The notes: a model not told the origin generated them from the sequence alone. A stretch of DNA of 64,000 nt from Mumia sp050632745 (GCF_050632745.1 NZ_JBODSD010000001.1:930001-994000), one strand, 5' to 3'. Positions 1-8,545 are shown, numbered from the stretch's first letter. Made by a program: numbers and translations.

Positions 1-65
1 CGGTCGGAGGACCGGCGGACCTCGTCGCGCTCGACGCGGCGTACCAGGTCGTGGGCGTCGCCTGA
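1..65 (+). CDS. 3' end of a truncated gene, possibly amidohydrolase family
   Basis: Only the last 20 codons and a TGA stop lie in the window. The visible tail reads GGPADLVALDAAYQVVGVA. A Gly/Pro-Ala-Asp-Leu-Val-x-Leu-Asp ending followed by a short beta strand is typical of the C-terminal sandwich strand of amidohydrolases such as N-acetylglucosamine-6-phosphate deacetylase or adenine deaminase. That is family knowledge applied to a very short stretch, so the product is uncertain. It converges on the next gene with only 6 bp between stops. Confidence 0.5.
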   Translation, partial: VGGPADLVALDAAYQVVGVA

Positions 66-71
66 GCGGCG

Positions 72-1325
72 TCACACCGCCTGCGGCTCGGGACCCGCGG
101 TGACGGCGTCGGCGTGGCGTGCCGGCGGCTCCTCCGAGGGGCCGGGCGCCAGCGCCGCGGCGATCGCGGTGGTGATCGGGACCGCGAGGACGAGGCCGAT
201 GAGCCCGACGAGGGTGCGCGCGATCTCGGCGCCGACCTGCTCGGTGCCCGCGATCTCGAGCAGCGAGCGGTCGTACGCGGTGATGAGCAGCAGCACCGTC
301 ATCGCCGTCCCCGCGTAGGCGAACACCAGCGTGTAGACGCTCGACGCGATGTGGTCCCGGCCGATCCGCATCGCCGACACGAACGTGCTGCGGCGGCTCG
401 CTCCCGGCTGGGCGGCGCGCAGCTCCCAGACCGCGCTCGCCTGGGTCACGGTGACGTCGTTGAGCACGCCGAGCCCCGCGATGACCATCGAGGCAGTCAC
501 GACGCCGGACAGGCTGATCTGGCCCGCGACGGCCATCAGGATCTGGTCGTCCTCCGACGAGATCCCGGTGAGGTGGGTCCACCCGGTGGTCAGCCAGCCG
601 AGGACCGCGGTGATCGCGACGCCGGACAACGTGCCGAACAGCGCCGCGGTGGTCCGGATCGAGATCCCGTGCACGAGGTAGAGCACCACGAGCATGATCG
701 CGCTCGAGCCCACGACCGCGACGACCAGCGGATTCTCACCGGCCAGCAGCGCGGGGAGCACGAAGACCACGATCGCCCCGATCGTCCCGATCACGCCGGC
801 GATCGCGAGCAGCCCACGCCAGCGCGCGACGAGGACGATCACGAGCGCGCAGGCGAGCGCCAGCCACACCAGCGGCATCCCGCGGTCGAAGTCGAGGAAC
901 TCGTACGTCGCCTCGTCGGTGCCTTCCGGCTGCACGCGCACGAGGTCCACGGCATCGCCGACCTCCACGCCGGTCCGGAACACCGCCGGCTGGACGGTCA
1001 CGGTGGCCGACTCGCCGTCCGCGGTCCGGAGGAGCAGCTCGCCGCAGTCGCCCTGGACGGCGGGGAGACCGTCGGGCCCCACGGCACCGCCGCCGCAGTC
1101 GACGGCACGGACGTCGGTCACGGTGGCGGAGACGATGCTGACGCCCTGCGTGCCGTAGGGGTTGGGGGCCTTCGCGACCTCGTCGGCGGCAGGCCACAGG
1201 ATCCACACCGCGACTGCGAGCACCACGCCCAGCAGTCCGACGACGACGGCGAGCGCGATCGCGAGGCCGCGTCTCCCGTGGTCGAGGTCCTCGCCCGGTC
1301 CGAGATGGCTGTGCGCGTGAGTCAC
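72..1325 (-). CDS. YibE/F family integral membrane protein
   Basis: This 417-aa protein has one N-terminal membrane helix (about residues 20-42) and an extracytoplasmic beta-rich domain (about 45-155). About seven further hydrophobic segments fill the rest, with a short Pro/Glu/Ala-rich C-terminal tail. The layout and the segments around VLYLVHGISIRTTAAL and GVLNDVTVTQASAVWELR match the YibE/F family, a group of multipass proteins of unproven transport function. I chose the GTG at 1325 because homology-like sequence begins there with a His-rich start (VTHAHSHLG). The open frame continues far upstream but only as antisense to the next genes. No promoter is obvious. It lies 43 bp downstream of the pterin dehydratase gene and may be cotranscribed with it. 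Confidence 0.85.
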   Translation of the reverse strand: MTHAHSHLGPGEDLDHGRRGLAIALAVVVGLLGVVLAVAVWILWPAADEVAKAPNPYGTQGVSIVSATVTDVRAVDCGGGAVGPDGLPAVQGDCGELLLRTADGESATVTVQPAVFRTGVEVGDAVDLVRVQPEGTDEATYEFLDFDRGMPLVWLALACALVIVLVARWRGLLAIAGVIGTIGAIVVFVLPALLAGENPLVVAVVGSSAIMLVVLYLVHGISIRTTAALFGTLSGVAITAVLGWLTTGWTHLTGISSEDDQILMAVAGQISLSGVVTASMVIAGLGVLNDVTVTQASAVWELRAAQPGASRRSTFVSAMRIGRDHIASSVYTLVFAYAGTAMTVLLLITAYDRSLLEIAGTEQVGAEIARTLVGLIGLVLAVPITTAIAAALAPGPSEEPPARHADAVTAGPEPQAV

Positions 1326-1368
1326 CGACCTAGCGTCCCACGCCGCGCGCGTCGCCCGGGGGAGCGGC

Positions 1369-1686
1369 TCAGGCCTCGCCGCCCGCCTCGGCGATCGCGT
1401 CGATCTGCGCGGCCAGGGCGAAGTCGCGCGCCGACAGGCCGCCCGAGGAGTGCGTGGAGAGCGTGAAGGTGATGTCGCGCCAGCGGATGGTGATGTCCGG
1501 GTGGTGGTTGACGGTCTCGGCGGCCGCGGCCACCGCGTCGACGAGCGCGATGCCGTCGAGGTAGGTGGGTGCGCGGACCGAACGCACGATCGTGTTGCCG
1601 TCGTGGACCCACGCGGGCAGCGACTCCAGCGCGGACGCGATCTCGGCCTCGGGCAGGACGGTGTCGGGAAGCTCGGACTGGTCCAT
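1369..1686 (-). CDS. 4a-hydroxytetrahydrobiopterin (pterin-4a-carbinolamine) dehydratase
   Basis: This 105-aa single-domain protein shows the family core NHHPDITIRWRDITFTLSTH, including the His-His-Pro active-site motif, and has the usual length. The enzyme dehydrates 4a-hydroxytetrahydropterin so that the pterin cofactor can be recycled; in bacteria it usually supports phenylalanine hydroxylase or moonlights. No hydroxylase gene is visible here, so its partner is unknown. ATG 1686 is favoured over the upstream ATG 1710 because a TACGGT -10 hexamer lies 6 nt before it. That spacer also reads CGGAGG, so it could act as a ribosome-binding site. Confidence 0.9.
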   Translation of the reverse strand: MDQSELPDTVLPEAEIASALESLPAWVHDGNTIVRSVRAPTYLDGIALVDAVAAAAETVNHHPDITIRWRDITFTLSTHSSGGLSARDFALAAQIDAIAEAGGEA

Positions 1687-1692
1687 CCTCCG

Positions 1693-1698
1693 ACCGTA
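1693..1698 (-). promoter_or_regulatory. -10 hexamer (TACGGT) for the pterin dehydratase gene
   Basis: TACGGT on the minus strand ends 6 nt before the ATG at 1686. That is the spacing expected when transcription starts at or next to the start codon. It is one of many such sites in this window. Confidence 0.5.
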
Positions 1699-1738
1699 CG
1701 CGCTCGGCACGGCGGGCGCGGATCGGTAAGACCGCCCG

Positions 1739-1796
1739 GACGTGCGATTCTGCGCAGGCGGGGGCGGAACCGGCCGCGGGACGCGAATCGCACGTC
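1739..1796. repeat. Inverted repeat between divergent genes
   Basis: Perfect 12-bp arms (GACGTGCGATTC at 1739-1750, its complement at 1785-1796) flank a 34-nt GC-rich spacer. The repeat lies in the 153-bp gap between two genes transcribed away from each other. It cannot be a normal end-of-gene terminator for either one, so an operator or a small repeat element are the alternatives. Confidence 0.6.
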
Positions 1797-1825
1797 GCCG
1801 TGGCGCCGCCGTGCCGGGTCCGCGC

Positions 1826-1831
1826 TAGTCT
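1826..1831 (+). promoter_or_regulatory. -10 hexamer (TAGTCT) for the Nudix gene
   Basis: TAGTCT ends 8 nt before the GTG at 1840, which suggests a leaderless transcript and supports that start over the in-frame GTG at 1849. Confidence 0.45.
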
Positions 1832-1839
1832 CGCCGCTT

Positions 1840-2547
1840 GTGGATCCCGTGACCGAACCCGTGCGCGTCGTCGTGGGCGTGGCGCTCGTGCGCGACGGGC
1901 GCGTGCTCGCGGCACGGCGTACCCGCCCCGCGGCGGCGGCAGGCGGCTGGGAGCTCCCGGGCGGCAAGGTCGAGCCGGGCGAGTCGGAGATCGAGGCAGC
2001 CCGGCGCGAGGTGGCCGAGGAGCTCGGGTGCGACGTGGCCGTCGGCCGACGGCTCGCAGGGGAGGTCGCGCTGCCCGGCGGGCTGGTCCTGCGGGCCCAC
2101 GTCGGCGAGATCGTGTCCGGCGAGCCCGAACCGACCGAGCACGACCTGCTGCGGTGGCTCGGTCCGGACGAGCTCGACACCGTGCCCTGGTTGGACGCCG
2201 ACCGGCCGTTCCTCCCAGAGCTCGCCGCGCTGCTGCGTCGTACGGGCACCTCGGAGCCGGCGGAGGCGCACTTCGACGAGGGCGACGACGCGGAGGAGGT
2301 GCTCGCCGCGCTGCACGCCGAGGGCTACGCGGCGTACCTGCACCGCGAGGGCTTCGCCGGAGAGGACGACAGCGAGGACCGGGCGTGGCTGGTGCGGGTC
2401 GAGGACCCCGACGCCGCCGTGCGCCTCGAGGAGCTCGTCGACGGAGTGGACCTGGCGTGGATGGTGGACGCGGGTACGACGCCGGGCACGCCGCCTCCCA
2501 CGCTCCCGCCGCTGCCGACCGGCCCGAAGCGGCTCAAGCGGGACTGA
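1840..2547 (+). CDS. MutT-like Nudix hydrolase with extra C-terminal domain
   Basis: This 235-aa protein has an N-terminal Nudix domain of about 130 residues. The complete Nudix box is GGKVEPGESEIEAARREVAE followed by ELG, giving the pattern G-x5-E-x7-R-E-x2-E-E-x-G. By family it should hydrolyse oxidised dNTPs such as 8-oxo-dGTP to monophosphates, protecting the nucleotide pool. Ordinary MutT proteins are about 130-140 aa. Here residues from about 140 to 235 form an additional acidic domain (DEGDDAEEVLAALHAEGYAA ... AWLVRVEDPDAAVRLEELVDG) and a Pro-rich basic tail ending PKRLKRD. The added part looks like a small alpha/beta fold with unknown role. The gene converges on the peptidase gene with 21 bp between them. 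Confidence 0.85.
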   Translation: MDPVTEPVRVVVGVALVRDGRVLAARRTRPAAAAGGWELPGGKVEPGESEIEAARREVAEELGCDVAVGRRLAGEVALPGGLVLRAHVGEIVSGEPEPTEHDLLRWLGPDELDTVPWLDADRPFLPELAALLRRTGTSEPAEAHFDEGDDAEEVLAALHAEGYAAYLHREGFAGEDDSEDRAWLVRVEDPDAAVRLEELVDGVDLAWMVDAGTTPGTPPPTLPPLPTGPKRLKRD

Positions 2548-2568
2548 CCTACCGGCTCACGTCCGGCG

Positions 2569-4680
2569 TCAGGCGCGGAGGGCGGTGCGCAGGAAGTCGA
2601 CCTGCAGCTGCGCGAGGTTCTCCGCGACGACCTCCTGCGGCGTCATGTGCGTGACCCCGGTCAGCGGCAGCACGCTGTGCGGCTTGCCCGCGGCCAGCAG
2701 CGCCGACGAGAGCCGCAGGGTGTGCGCGACGACGACGTTGTCGTCGACCATCCCGTGCACGATCATCAGCGGCGGCAGCTCGCCGAGCTCCTCGAGCCCG
2801 TTCAGCAGCGAGTTGGCGTCGTACACCTCGGGCTGCTCGTCGGGGTGCCCGAGGTAGCGCTCGGTGTAGAACGTGTCGTACAGCCGCCACTCCGTGACCG
2901 GCGCGCCGGCGACGGCGGCGTGGAAGACGTCCGGGCGACGCAGCACCGCGAGCGCCGACAGGTAGCCGCCGTACGACCAGCCCATGATGCCGACGCGCGA
3001 GGTGTCGACGTCGGCGCCGTACTTGTCGGCGACCGCCTCGAGGGCGACCACCTGGTCGTCGAGCGTGACGCCGGCGAAGTCGTCCCGGATGGCGCGGTCC
3101 CACGCCCGCCCGCGACCCGGCGTGCCGCGCCCGTCGGCGACCACGACGCAGAAGCCCTGGTCGGCGATCCACTGCGCCTGGAGGTACGCGCGGGAGGAGT
3201 GCAGGACGCGCTGCGCGTGCGGACCGCCGTACGGGTTCATGACGATCGGCAGCGACGCGACGTTGCCGTGCTGGTGGCCGCGGGGGAAGAGCACCGCCGT
3301 ACGGATGCGGTCCTCGCCGGCCTCCAGGAACCGGACCTCGGGGTGGAGGCCGGGGTGCAGCGGGTGCGAGGCGATGTTGCCGACGGTGGCGCCGCGCCGG
3401 ATCACGGTCACGGTCGGGAACGGCGACTCGAGCCCGTCGCGGATCCGGACGGCGGTGCCGCCGCGCTCGTTGCCGCTCCACACACCCGGCCCCTCGGTCA
3501 GCGGCAGCGTGTCGCCGTCCCAGCCGACGGCGTGGAGGTGGACCTGCGTCGGGTCCTCCGACGCCGTCACGATCGCGCCCTCGGCGCCGAGCGAGACGAC
3601 CTTGCGGATCTGCAGGCCCTTCGGCGAGGCCGGCTCGCCGTCGACGAAGAGCGTCTTGGTGTCGTCGTGGTCCTCCAGCGTGACCAGGCGGCCACCGGGC
3701 GCGTACGCGGGCACGCCGGGCATCACGTCGACCCACACGTCGTCGCTCTGCGCCCGCACGAGCGTGGTCTCGCCGCTCTCCAGCTCGACCGCGAGCACGG
3801 CCGCGTTCTTCTGGTCGCGCGACATGACCTGCACGAGCGGGTCGCCGTGCGCGGTCCAGGACACGCTGGTGAGGTACGGGAAGGCCTCGTGGTCCCAGGC
3901 CACCTCCGTACGGGTCCCGTCCAGCCGCACGTGCCACAGCGACACGAGCGCGTCGTCGGTGCCGGCGGCGGGGTAGCGGTGCTCGACCGGAGGGCGGGAC
4001 GGGTCTGCGGGGTCGGCGACGAACCAGGTCGCGACCGGCGCCTCGTCGTACCGCTCGACGAGCAGGGACTCGCCGTCCGGCGCCCACCAGTAGCCGCGGT
4101 GGCGGTCCATCTCCTCCGCGGCGACGAACTCGGCGAGGCCCCACACGACGTGCTCGCCGTCGGGCTCGACCACCGGGTAGTCCAGCGTGCCGTCCACACC
4201 GATCACGCGCAGCGCGCCCTCGGACACGTAGGCGACCCGGCGGCCGGTCGGGTCGACGCGCGGGTCGATGACCGAGCCCGCGGTCGGGAGCGCGGCGGAC
4301 GCGCCGGTCTCGGCGCGCCAGACCCAGACCTTGCCCGACAGCGCGAACGCGGCCACGGCGCACGCCTCGTCCATCGCGTAGCCGACGATCCCCGCCGCCG
4401 ACTCGCGGCTGCGCTCGCGGCGCGCCCGCTCCTCGGCGGAGAGCTCCTCCCCGCCGTCCCCGAGCAGCGTGGCCGCGTCGGCGAGACAGGTCTCCGCCCC
4501 GGTCTCGGCGTCGAAGGCCCACAGCGAGCCCGTACGGGTGGAGCCGTCGGGCGTCCGGACGAAGAACACCGTCGTCCCGTCGGGGCTCACCGTCAGGTCG
4601 CGCGGCACGCCGAGCGTGAAGCGCAGCGAGCGCGCCTGCAGGCGCGGGAAGGACACGGACTCGTCAGCGGGACTCGTCAT
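2569..4680 (-). CDS. S9 family peptidase (dipeptidyl peptidase IV-like)
   Basis: The 703-aa protein has an N-terminal beta-propeller (about residues 30-440) and a C-terminal alpha/beta-hydrolase catalytic domain. The nucleophile motif GWSYGGY places the catalytic serine near residue 569, the aspartate in MVDDN near 646, and the histidine in GVTHMTPQ near 678. The family cleaves short proline-containing or other oligopeptides. I see no signal peptide after ATG 4680 (MTSPADES), so the enzyme is probably cytoplasmic. Nothing in the neighbouring genes narrows the substrate. It starts 23 bp after the end of the dehydrogenase gene on the same strand and may be the last gene of that transcription unit. 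Confidence 0.9.
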   Translation of the reverse strand: MTSPADESVSFPRLQARSLRFTLGVPRDLTVSPDGTTVFFVRTPDGSTRTGSLWAFDAETGAETCLADAATLLGDGGEELSAEERARRERSRESAAGIVGYAMDEACAVAAFALSGKVWVWRAETGASAALPTAGSVIDPRVDPTGRRVAYVSEGALRVIGVDGTLDYPVVEPDGEHVVWGLAEFVAAEEMDRHRGYWWAPDGESLLVERYDEAPVATWFVADPADPSRPPVEHRYPAAGTDDALVSLWHVRLDGTRTEVAWDHEAFPYLTSVSWTAHGDPLVQVMSRDQKNAAVLAVELESGETTLVRAQSDDVWVDVMPGVPAYAPGGRLVTLEDHDDTKTLFVDGEPASPKGLQIRKVVSLGAEGAIVTASEDPTQVHLHAVGWDGDTLPLTEGPGVWSGNERGGTAVRIRDGLESPFPTVTVIRRGATVGNIASHPLHPGLHPEVRFLEAGEDRIRTAVLFPRGHQHGNVASLPIVMNPYGGPHAQRVLHSSRAYLQAQWIADQGFCVVVADGRGTPGRGRAWDRAIRDDFAGVTLDDQVVALEAVADKYGADVDTSRVGIMGWSYGGYLSALAVLRRPDVFHAAVAGAPVTEWRLYDTFYTERYLGHPDEQPEVYDANSLLNGLEELGELPPLMIVHGMVDDNVVVAHTLRLSSALLAAGKPHSVLPLTGVTHMTPQEVVAENLAQLQVDFLRTALRA

Positions 4681-4703
4681 GTCCCCGAGGGTATCGGGGC
4701 GGG

Positions 4704-5867
4704 TCAGGGCACCGACACGTCGCTGCCGGGGTCGATGAGGATCTTCGCGTGGCGCTCGGGGTCGCCCAGGGCGTCGAACGCCGCGGCCACGCCGTCGAGG
4801 CCCACCGTCCCGGTGAGCAGCGGCGACGGGTCGACCGTGCCGTCGGCGATCATCTGCAGCGTCTCGTAGAACTCGTCCGGCCCGTAGGCGAAGACGAACC
4901 GCAGGTCGATCTCCTTGTTGATCGCCATCGACGGGCGGAAGGTGTCCGGCTCCATGCAGACGCCCACCACCACGACCCGCGAGAGCAGCGGTGCGTGCGT
5001 GATGACGTCCTCGATCATTCCCGGGACGCCGACGCACTCGAAGACGACGGGGCCGCGCGGCGTCGCACCGACCTTCTCCGCCGCGCGCATCACCTTCCAC
5101 CAGGGGAGCCCGGGGACGCGACGCAGCACCTTGAGGGTGTCCATGCCGAGCTCGATCAGGCTCGGGGCGGTCCGCAGGTGGCCCTTGCGCTCGCCGTACG
5201 CCGTCCACGGCGGCTGGGTGCGCGGGTCGACCACGATGTCGGCGCCGCACTCCGTGGCGAGACGACGCCGGGCGGCCGAGAGGTCGCTGGCGACGACCGT
5301 GCGGACGCCGGCGGCCTTGAGCATGAGGATCACGGCGAGCCCGATGGGTCCGCAGCCGACGACGACCGCCACGTCCTTCTTGCGGACCTCGCTGCGGCGC
5401 ACGGCGTGGTACGCGACCGCGAGCGGCTCGGTGGTCGCGGCGTGGTCGTCGCTGACCCCGTCCGGGATCGGGATCGTCATCACCTCCGAGACCAGCGTCT
5501 TCTCCGCGTACCCGCCGGGGGCGCGGACCGAGAGGCCCGTCAGGTGGGCGCCGTCCTCCTGGCGCAGCACCGGGAGGGAGACCACGCGGGTGCCGACCGG
5601 CCACGCCTCGCGGCACCCCGGCCCGTACGCGAGGACGCGCCCGCAGAACTCGTGACCCATCACGACCGTCTGCTCGGCCCGCATGAACGCGTCGTACCCG
5701 ATCTCCGCGGCCCCGTCGGCGGTGAGGTCGCTGTGGACCCGGGCGTGCAGGTCGGACCCGCAGATGCCGGACCGCGTGACCTCGATGAGGATCTGCCCGC
5801 GGGCGGGGACCGGGTCGGGGAGCTCGGTCACCGCGAGCGTGCCGCGGTGGCAGGTGACGGCCCTCAT
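4704..5867 (-). CDS. Zinc-binding alcohol dehydrogenase family (MDR) protein
   Basis: This 387-aa medium-chain dehydrogenase shows the catalytic zinc ligands in CGSDLH (about residue 35) and GHEF (about 71), and a nucleotide-binding GCGPIG motif near 173. The four-cysteine structural zinc lobe of classical alcohol dehydrogenases is not visible. There is an inserted stretch around residues 215-260 (WTAYGERKGHLRTAPSLIEL). Its start overlaps the stop of the monooxygenase gene by 4 bp (ATGA), so the two are translationally coupled. A plausible job is oxidation of an alcohol to the ketone or aldehyde used by the monooxygenase, or handling of the alcohol released after ester cleavage. The substrate cannot be read from the sequence. 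Confidence 0.88.
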   Translation of the reverse strand: MRAVTCHRGTLAVTELPDPVPARGQILIEVTRSGICGSDLHARVHSDLTADGAAEIGYDAFMRAEQTVVMGHEFCGRVLAYGPGCREAWPVGTRVVSLPVLRQEDGAHLTGLSVRAPGGYAEKTLVSEVMTIPIPDGVSDDHAATTEPLAVAYHAVRRSEVRKKDVAVVVGCGPIGLAVILMLKAAGVRTVVASDLSAARRRLATECGADIVVDPRTQPPWTAYGERKGHLRTAPSLIELGMDTLKVLRRVPGLPWWKVMRAAEKVGATPRGPVVFECVGVPGMIEDVITHAPLLSRVVVVGVCMEPDTFRPSMAINKEIDLRFVFAYGPDEFYETLQMIADGTVDPSPLLTGTVGLDGVAAAFDALGDPERHAKILIDPGSDVSVP

Positions 5868-7348
5868 GCGCTCGCGCCCGCGCGGGTGCGGTCACGTGCC
5901 GACCAGCTCCAGGTGAGGCCGTCGTCGAGGTCGGCGCGGTTGGTCGCCCACGCGTCGACGACGACGTTCTGCCGCATCGACCACGGGTAGTCGGTGGTCG
6001 CGCGCGGCTGCAGGTGCGCGCCGCGGCGGATGTAGCCGGACTCCATGTCGAACAGCGGACGCGAGTCCGGGGTGCCCTCGATCACCGGCGTGACGGTGTC
6101 GGCACCGGTCTCGCGGAGGCGGTTGACGATGCGGGCGACCAGGCGAGCGGTCATGTCCGAGCGCATCGTCCAGGACAGGTTGATGTAGCCGATGCAGAAC
6201 GCCAGGTTGGGGATGCCGCTGAGCATCGTCGCCCGGTACGCGTAGGTGTGCGCGAGGTCGACCGGCGTCCCGTCGAGGCTGATCCGCGTCCCGCCGAGGA
6301 GCTTGAGCGCGAGCCCGGTCGCGGTCACGACGACGTCGGCCTCGACCACCTCGCCGTCGGTGAGGCGGATGCCGTTCTCGACGAAGCGGTCGATGTGCCC
6401 GGTCACGACGGACGCCTTCCCGTCGCGGATCGCTGCGAACAGGTCGCCGTCGGGGGAGATGCACAGGCGCTGGTCCCACGGCTGGTACGGCGGGGTGAAG
6501 TGCGCGTCGACGACCTCCTCGGAGCCGATCCCGGCGACCGCGCCCTTGCGGAACAGCCCCGCCATCTGGTTCGGCAGCCGACGGCACGCCTGGTAGAAGC
6601 CCCACTGCAGCGCGGTGTTCTTGGTCCGCATCGCCAGGTGCCCTGCGCGGGGCGGGAGCACCTTGCGCAGCGCGTTGCCGAGCGCGTCCTGCTTCGGCTG
6701 CGCCACCACGTACGTCGGGGTCCGCTGCAGCATGGTGACGTGCGCCGCCGTCTGCGCCATCGCGGGCACCACCGTGATGGCGGTCGCCCCGCTGCCGACC
6801 ACGACCACGCGCTTGCCGGCGTAGTCGAGGTCCTCGGGCCAGAACTGCGGGTGCAGGACGCGCCCCGTGAAGTCCTCGAGGCCCGCGAACCCCGGGTCGT
6901 ACGGGGCGTCGTAGTCGTAGTAGCCGCTGCAGAAGAACACGAACCGCGCCTCGTACGTCTCCTCGACCTGGTCCGGCCCGGTGGTGACGGTGACCGTCCA
7001 GCGGGCGCGCTCGGCGGACCAGTCCGCGGCGACGACCTTCGTCGAGAGGCGCACGTGCTCGCCGATGCCCGACTCGCGCACCGTCTCGAGCAGGTAGTCG
7101 CGGATGTGCTCGCCGTCGACGATCGAGTCCTCGCCGCGCCACGGTCGGAACGGGAACGAGAGCGTGAAGATGTCCGAGTCCGAGCGCACACCGGGGTAGC
7201 GGAACAGGTCCCACGTGCCGCCGATCGCATCGCGGGCCTCGAGGAGCTCGTACGTGGTGCCGGGGCTGCGCTCCTGGAGGCGGTACGCGGCGTTGATGCC
7301 GGACAGGCCAGCGCCGACGATGAGGACGTCGACGGTGCGGTCGGCCAT
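5864..7348 (-). CDS. FAD-dependent Baeyer-Villiger-type monooxygenase
   Basis: The 494-aa flavoprotein has an N-terminal FAD-binding GAGLSG (residues 12-17) and an NADPH-binding GSGATA (185-190). The diagnostic Baeyer-Villiger fingerprint F-x-G-x3-H-x3-W-P is present as FTGRVLHPQFWP (160-171). Such enzymes insert oxygen next to a carbonyl carbon, making esters from ketones; the mycobacterial relative EthA is the best known. ATG 7348 is preceded by a good ribosome-binding site (AAGGAG). The gene is followed, with overlap, by the zinc dehydrogenase, and preceded on the same strand by an AraC-type regulator. That arrangement resembles an inducible ketone or alcohol catabolic operon. Confidence 0.92.
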   Translation of the reverse strand: MADRTVDVLIVGAGLSGINAAYRLQERSPGTTYELLEARDAIGGTWDLFRYPGVRSDSDIFTLSFPFRPWRGEDSIVDGEHIRDYLLETVRESGIGEHVRLSTKVVAADWSAERARWTVTVTTGPDQVEETYEARFVFFCSGYYDYDAPYDPGFAGLEDFTGRVLHPQFWPEDLDYAGKRVVVVGSGATAITVVPAMAQTAAHVTMLQRTPTYVVAQPKQDALGNALRKVLPPRAGHLAMRTKNTALQWGFYQACRRLPNQMAGLFRKGAVAGIGSEEVVDAHFTPPYQPWDQRLCISPDGDLFAAIRDGKASVVTGHIDRFVENGIRLTDGEVVEADVVVTATGLALKLLGGTRISLDGTPVDLAHTYAYRATMLSGIPNLAFCIGYINLSWTMRSDMTARLVARIVNRLRETGADTVTPVIEGTPDSRPLFDMESGYIRRGAHLQPRATTDYPWSMRQNVVVDAWATNRADLDDGLTWSWSARDRTRAGASA

Positions 7349-7423
7349 GGGATCTCCTTCGGTGGTCTCGGGCAGGGCGGATCGACGTCCGTCCCGCGTC
7401 CGATTGTGACCCGGGCCACGCGC

Positions 7424-7451
7424 GAGAACTTGACTTTCGACGACAATTCTC
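7424..7451. promoter_or_regulatory. Candidate operator upstream of the monooxygenase operon
   Basis: In the 101-bp gap before the monooxygenase gene, GAGAA (7424-7428) is mirrored by TTCTC (7447-7451), with further partial symmetry inside (CTTGAC against GACAA). The site is AT-rich for this genome and abuts the stop codon of the AraC-type gene. Binding by that regulator is inference. Confidence 0.3.
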
Positions 7452-8445
7452 AGGCGGAACCGCGCCGGACGGCCCGTGGGGTCTCGCCCCACCACCGGCG
7501 CGCGCTGCGCGTGAGCGTCGCCTGCTCGGCGAACCCCACCGCGGCAGAGATCTCGTGCAGCGGCATCGCGGTCCGCGTGAGGTAGCGGTGCACCGTCTCC
7601 CGCCGCACGTCGTCGACGATCTCGGCGAACCCCGACCCCTGCTCGGCGAGCCGGCGCTGCAGCGTCCGCTCCCCGACGTTGAGCAGACGCGCGACGTTCT
7701 TCATCTGGGGCGGGACGTACGCGAGCGTCTCCTGGACGATCGCGCGCGTGCGCCCCGTGAAGTCCTCGAGCTCGGGCGGCAGGACCGACTCCAGGTACGC
7801 CATCGCGCGGGCGCGGTTGGCCGCGTCCGCCCCGGCGATCGGTGTCGAGGCGAAGTCGGCGGGCACGCGGAGGTAGGTCTGCGCCGACCCGACCACGACC
7901 GGCACGCCGAAGAACGCCTCGTAGACGTCGCGGGACGCGACCGGCTCGTACGCCAGGTGGACCGAGTGCAGCCCGTAGTCCGCGCCCGCGATCTCGACGA
8001 AGGTGCGGTGCACGAAGCCGATCCCCGCATCCATCGACTGCACGGGAGGTGGCGCGCCGATGTCCATCGCGTAGACGAACGCGGCGCTCTGCGCGTCGCC
8101 GCCGGGATCGGGGCGGAGACCGACGTGGATGGTGTCGGTGTGGAACCGCAGGTAGCGCGCGACCGCGGACAGCGACTCCCCGGCAGTGGGGGAGTTGACG
8201 AGGATGATCGCGAGCGGACCGAGCATGTCGAGCCCGTGGCGTGCCGCCATCCGCAGCCCGAGGTCGGGGCAGGCGAGGGCGTGCGCGCTCTCCTCGAGGA
8301 GCTCGGCGAGCTTCCAGTCGGGGACGAGGATGTCGTCCTCGTCGAGCACCGCCGGGTCCAGCCCGACGCGGCGGGCCAGCGCGTCCGCGTCGCCGCCGAG
8401 GGCGTCCACGACCGCACGGAAGCCCTTCACCCCGGCCGAGCGCAT
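7450..8445 (-). CDS. AraC-family transcriptional regulator
   Basis: The 331-aa protein has an N-terminal sensor region resembling the arabinose-binding-type domain found in AraC relatives of about 330-340 aa. A C-terminal helix-turn-helix pair follows (about residues 230-325; NVGERTLQRRLAEQGSGFAE and SAAVGFAEQATLTRSARRWW). Relatives of this type typically control lipid, sterol or ketone catabolic genes. It sits just upstream of, and in the same direction as, the monooxygenase-dehydrogenase pair, which makes it their likely regulator. The start could be ATG 8445 or a GTG three codons earlier at 8454. It diverges from mshB with a gap of about 100 bp. Confidence 0.88.
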   Translation of the reverse strand: MRSAGVKGFRAVVDALGGDADALARRVGLDPAVLDEDDILVPDWKLAELLEESAHALACPDLGLRMAARHGLDMLGPLAIILVNSPTAGESLSAVARYLRFHTDTIHVGLRPDPGGDAQSAAFVYAMDIGAPPPVQSMDAGIGFVHRTFVEIAGADYGLHSVHLAYEPVASRDVYEAFFGVPVVVGSAQTYLRVPADFASTPIAGADAANRARAMAYLESVLPPELEDFTGRTRAIVQETLAYVPPQMKNVARLLNVGERTLQRRLAEQGSGFAEIVDDVRRETVHRYLTRTAMPLHEISAAVGFAEQATLTRSARRWWGETPRAVRRGSA

Positions 8446-8532
8446 CGTCGCCACGACCGGAGTGTGCGCACCCGCCCGTGCTGCGTCAAGCGCCGGTCGT
8501 GCGCGGCCGGGCGGTCCGTCGGTGCCCGTCGG

Positions 8533-8538
8533 TACGCT
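8533..8538 (+). promoter_or_regulatory. -10 hexamer (TACGCT) for mshB
   Basis: TACGCT ends 7 nt before the ATG at 8546. The spacer contains GGAGGG, so either leaderless or short-leader initiation is possible. Confidence 0.45.
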
Positions 8539-8545
8539 GGAGGGC

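Noticed and set aside
2549..4522. Second long minus-strand frame inside the S9 peptidase gene
   Set aside because: It lies in a different frame of a gene whose catalytic triad is intact and gives only a low-complexity Arg-rich product.
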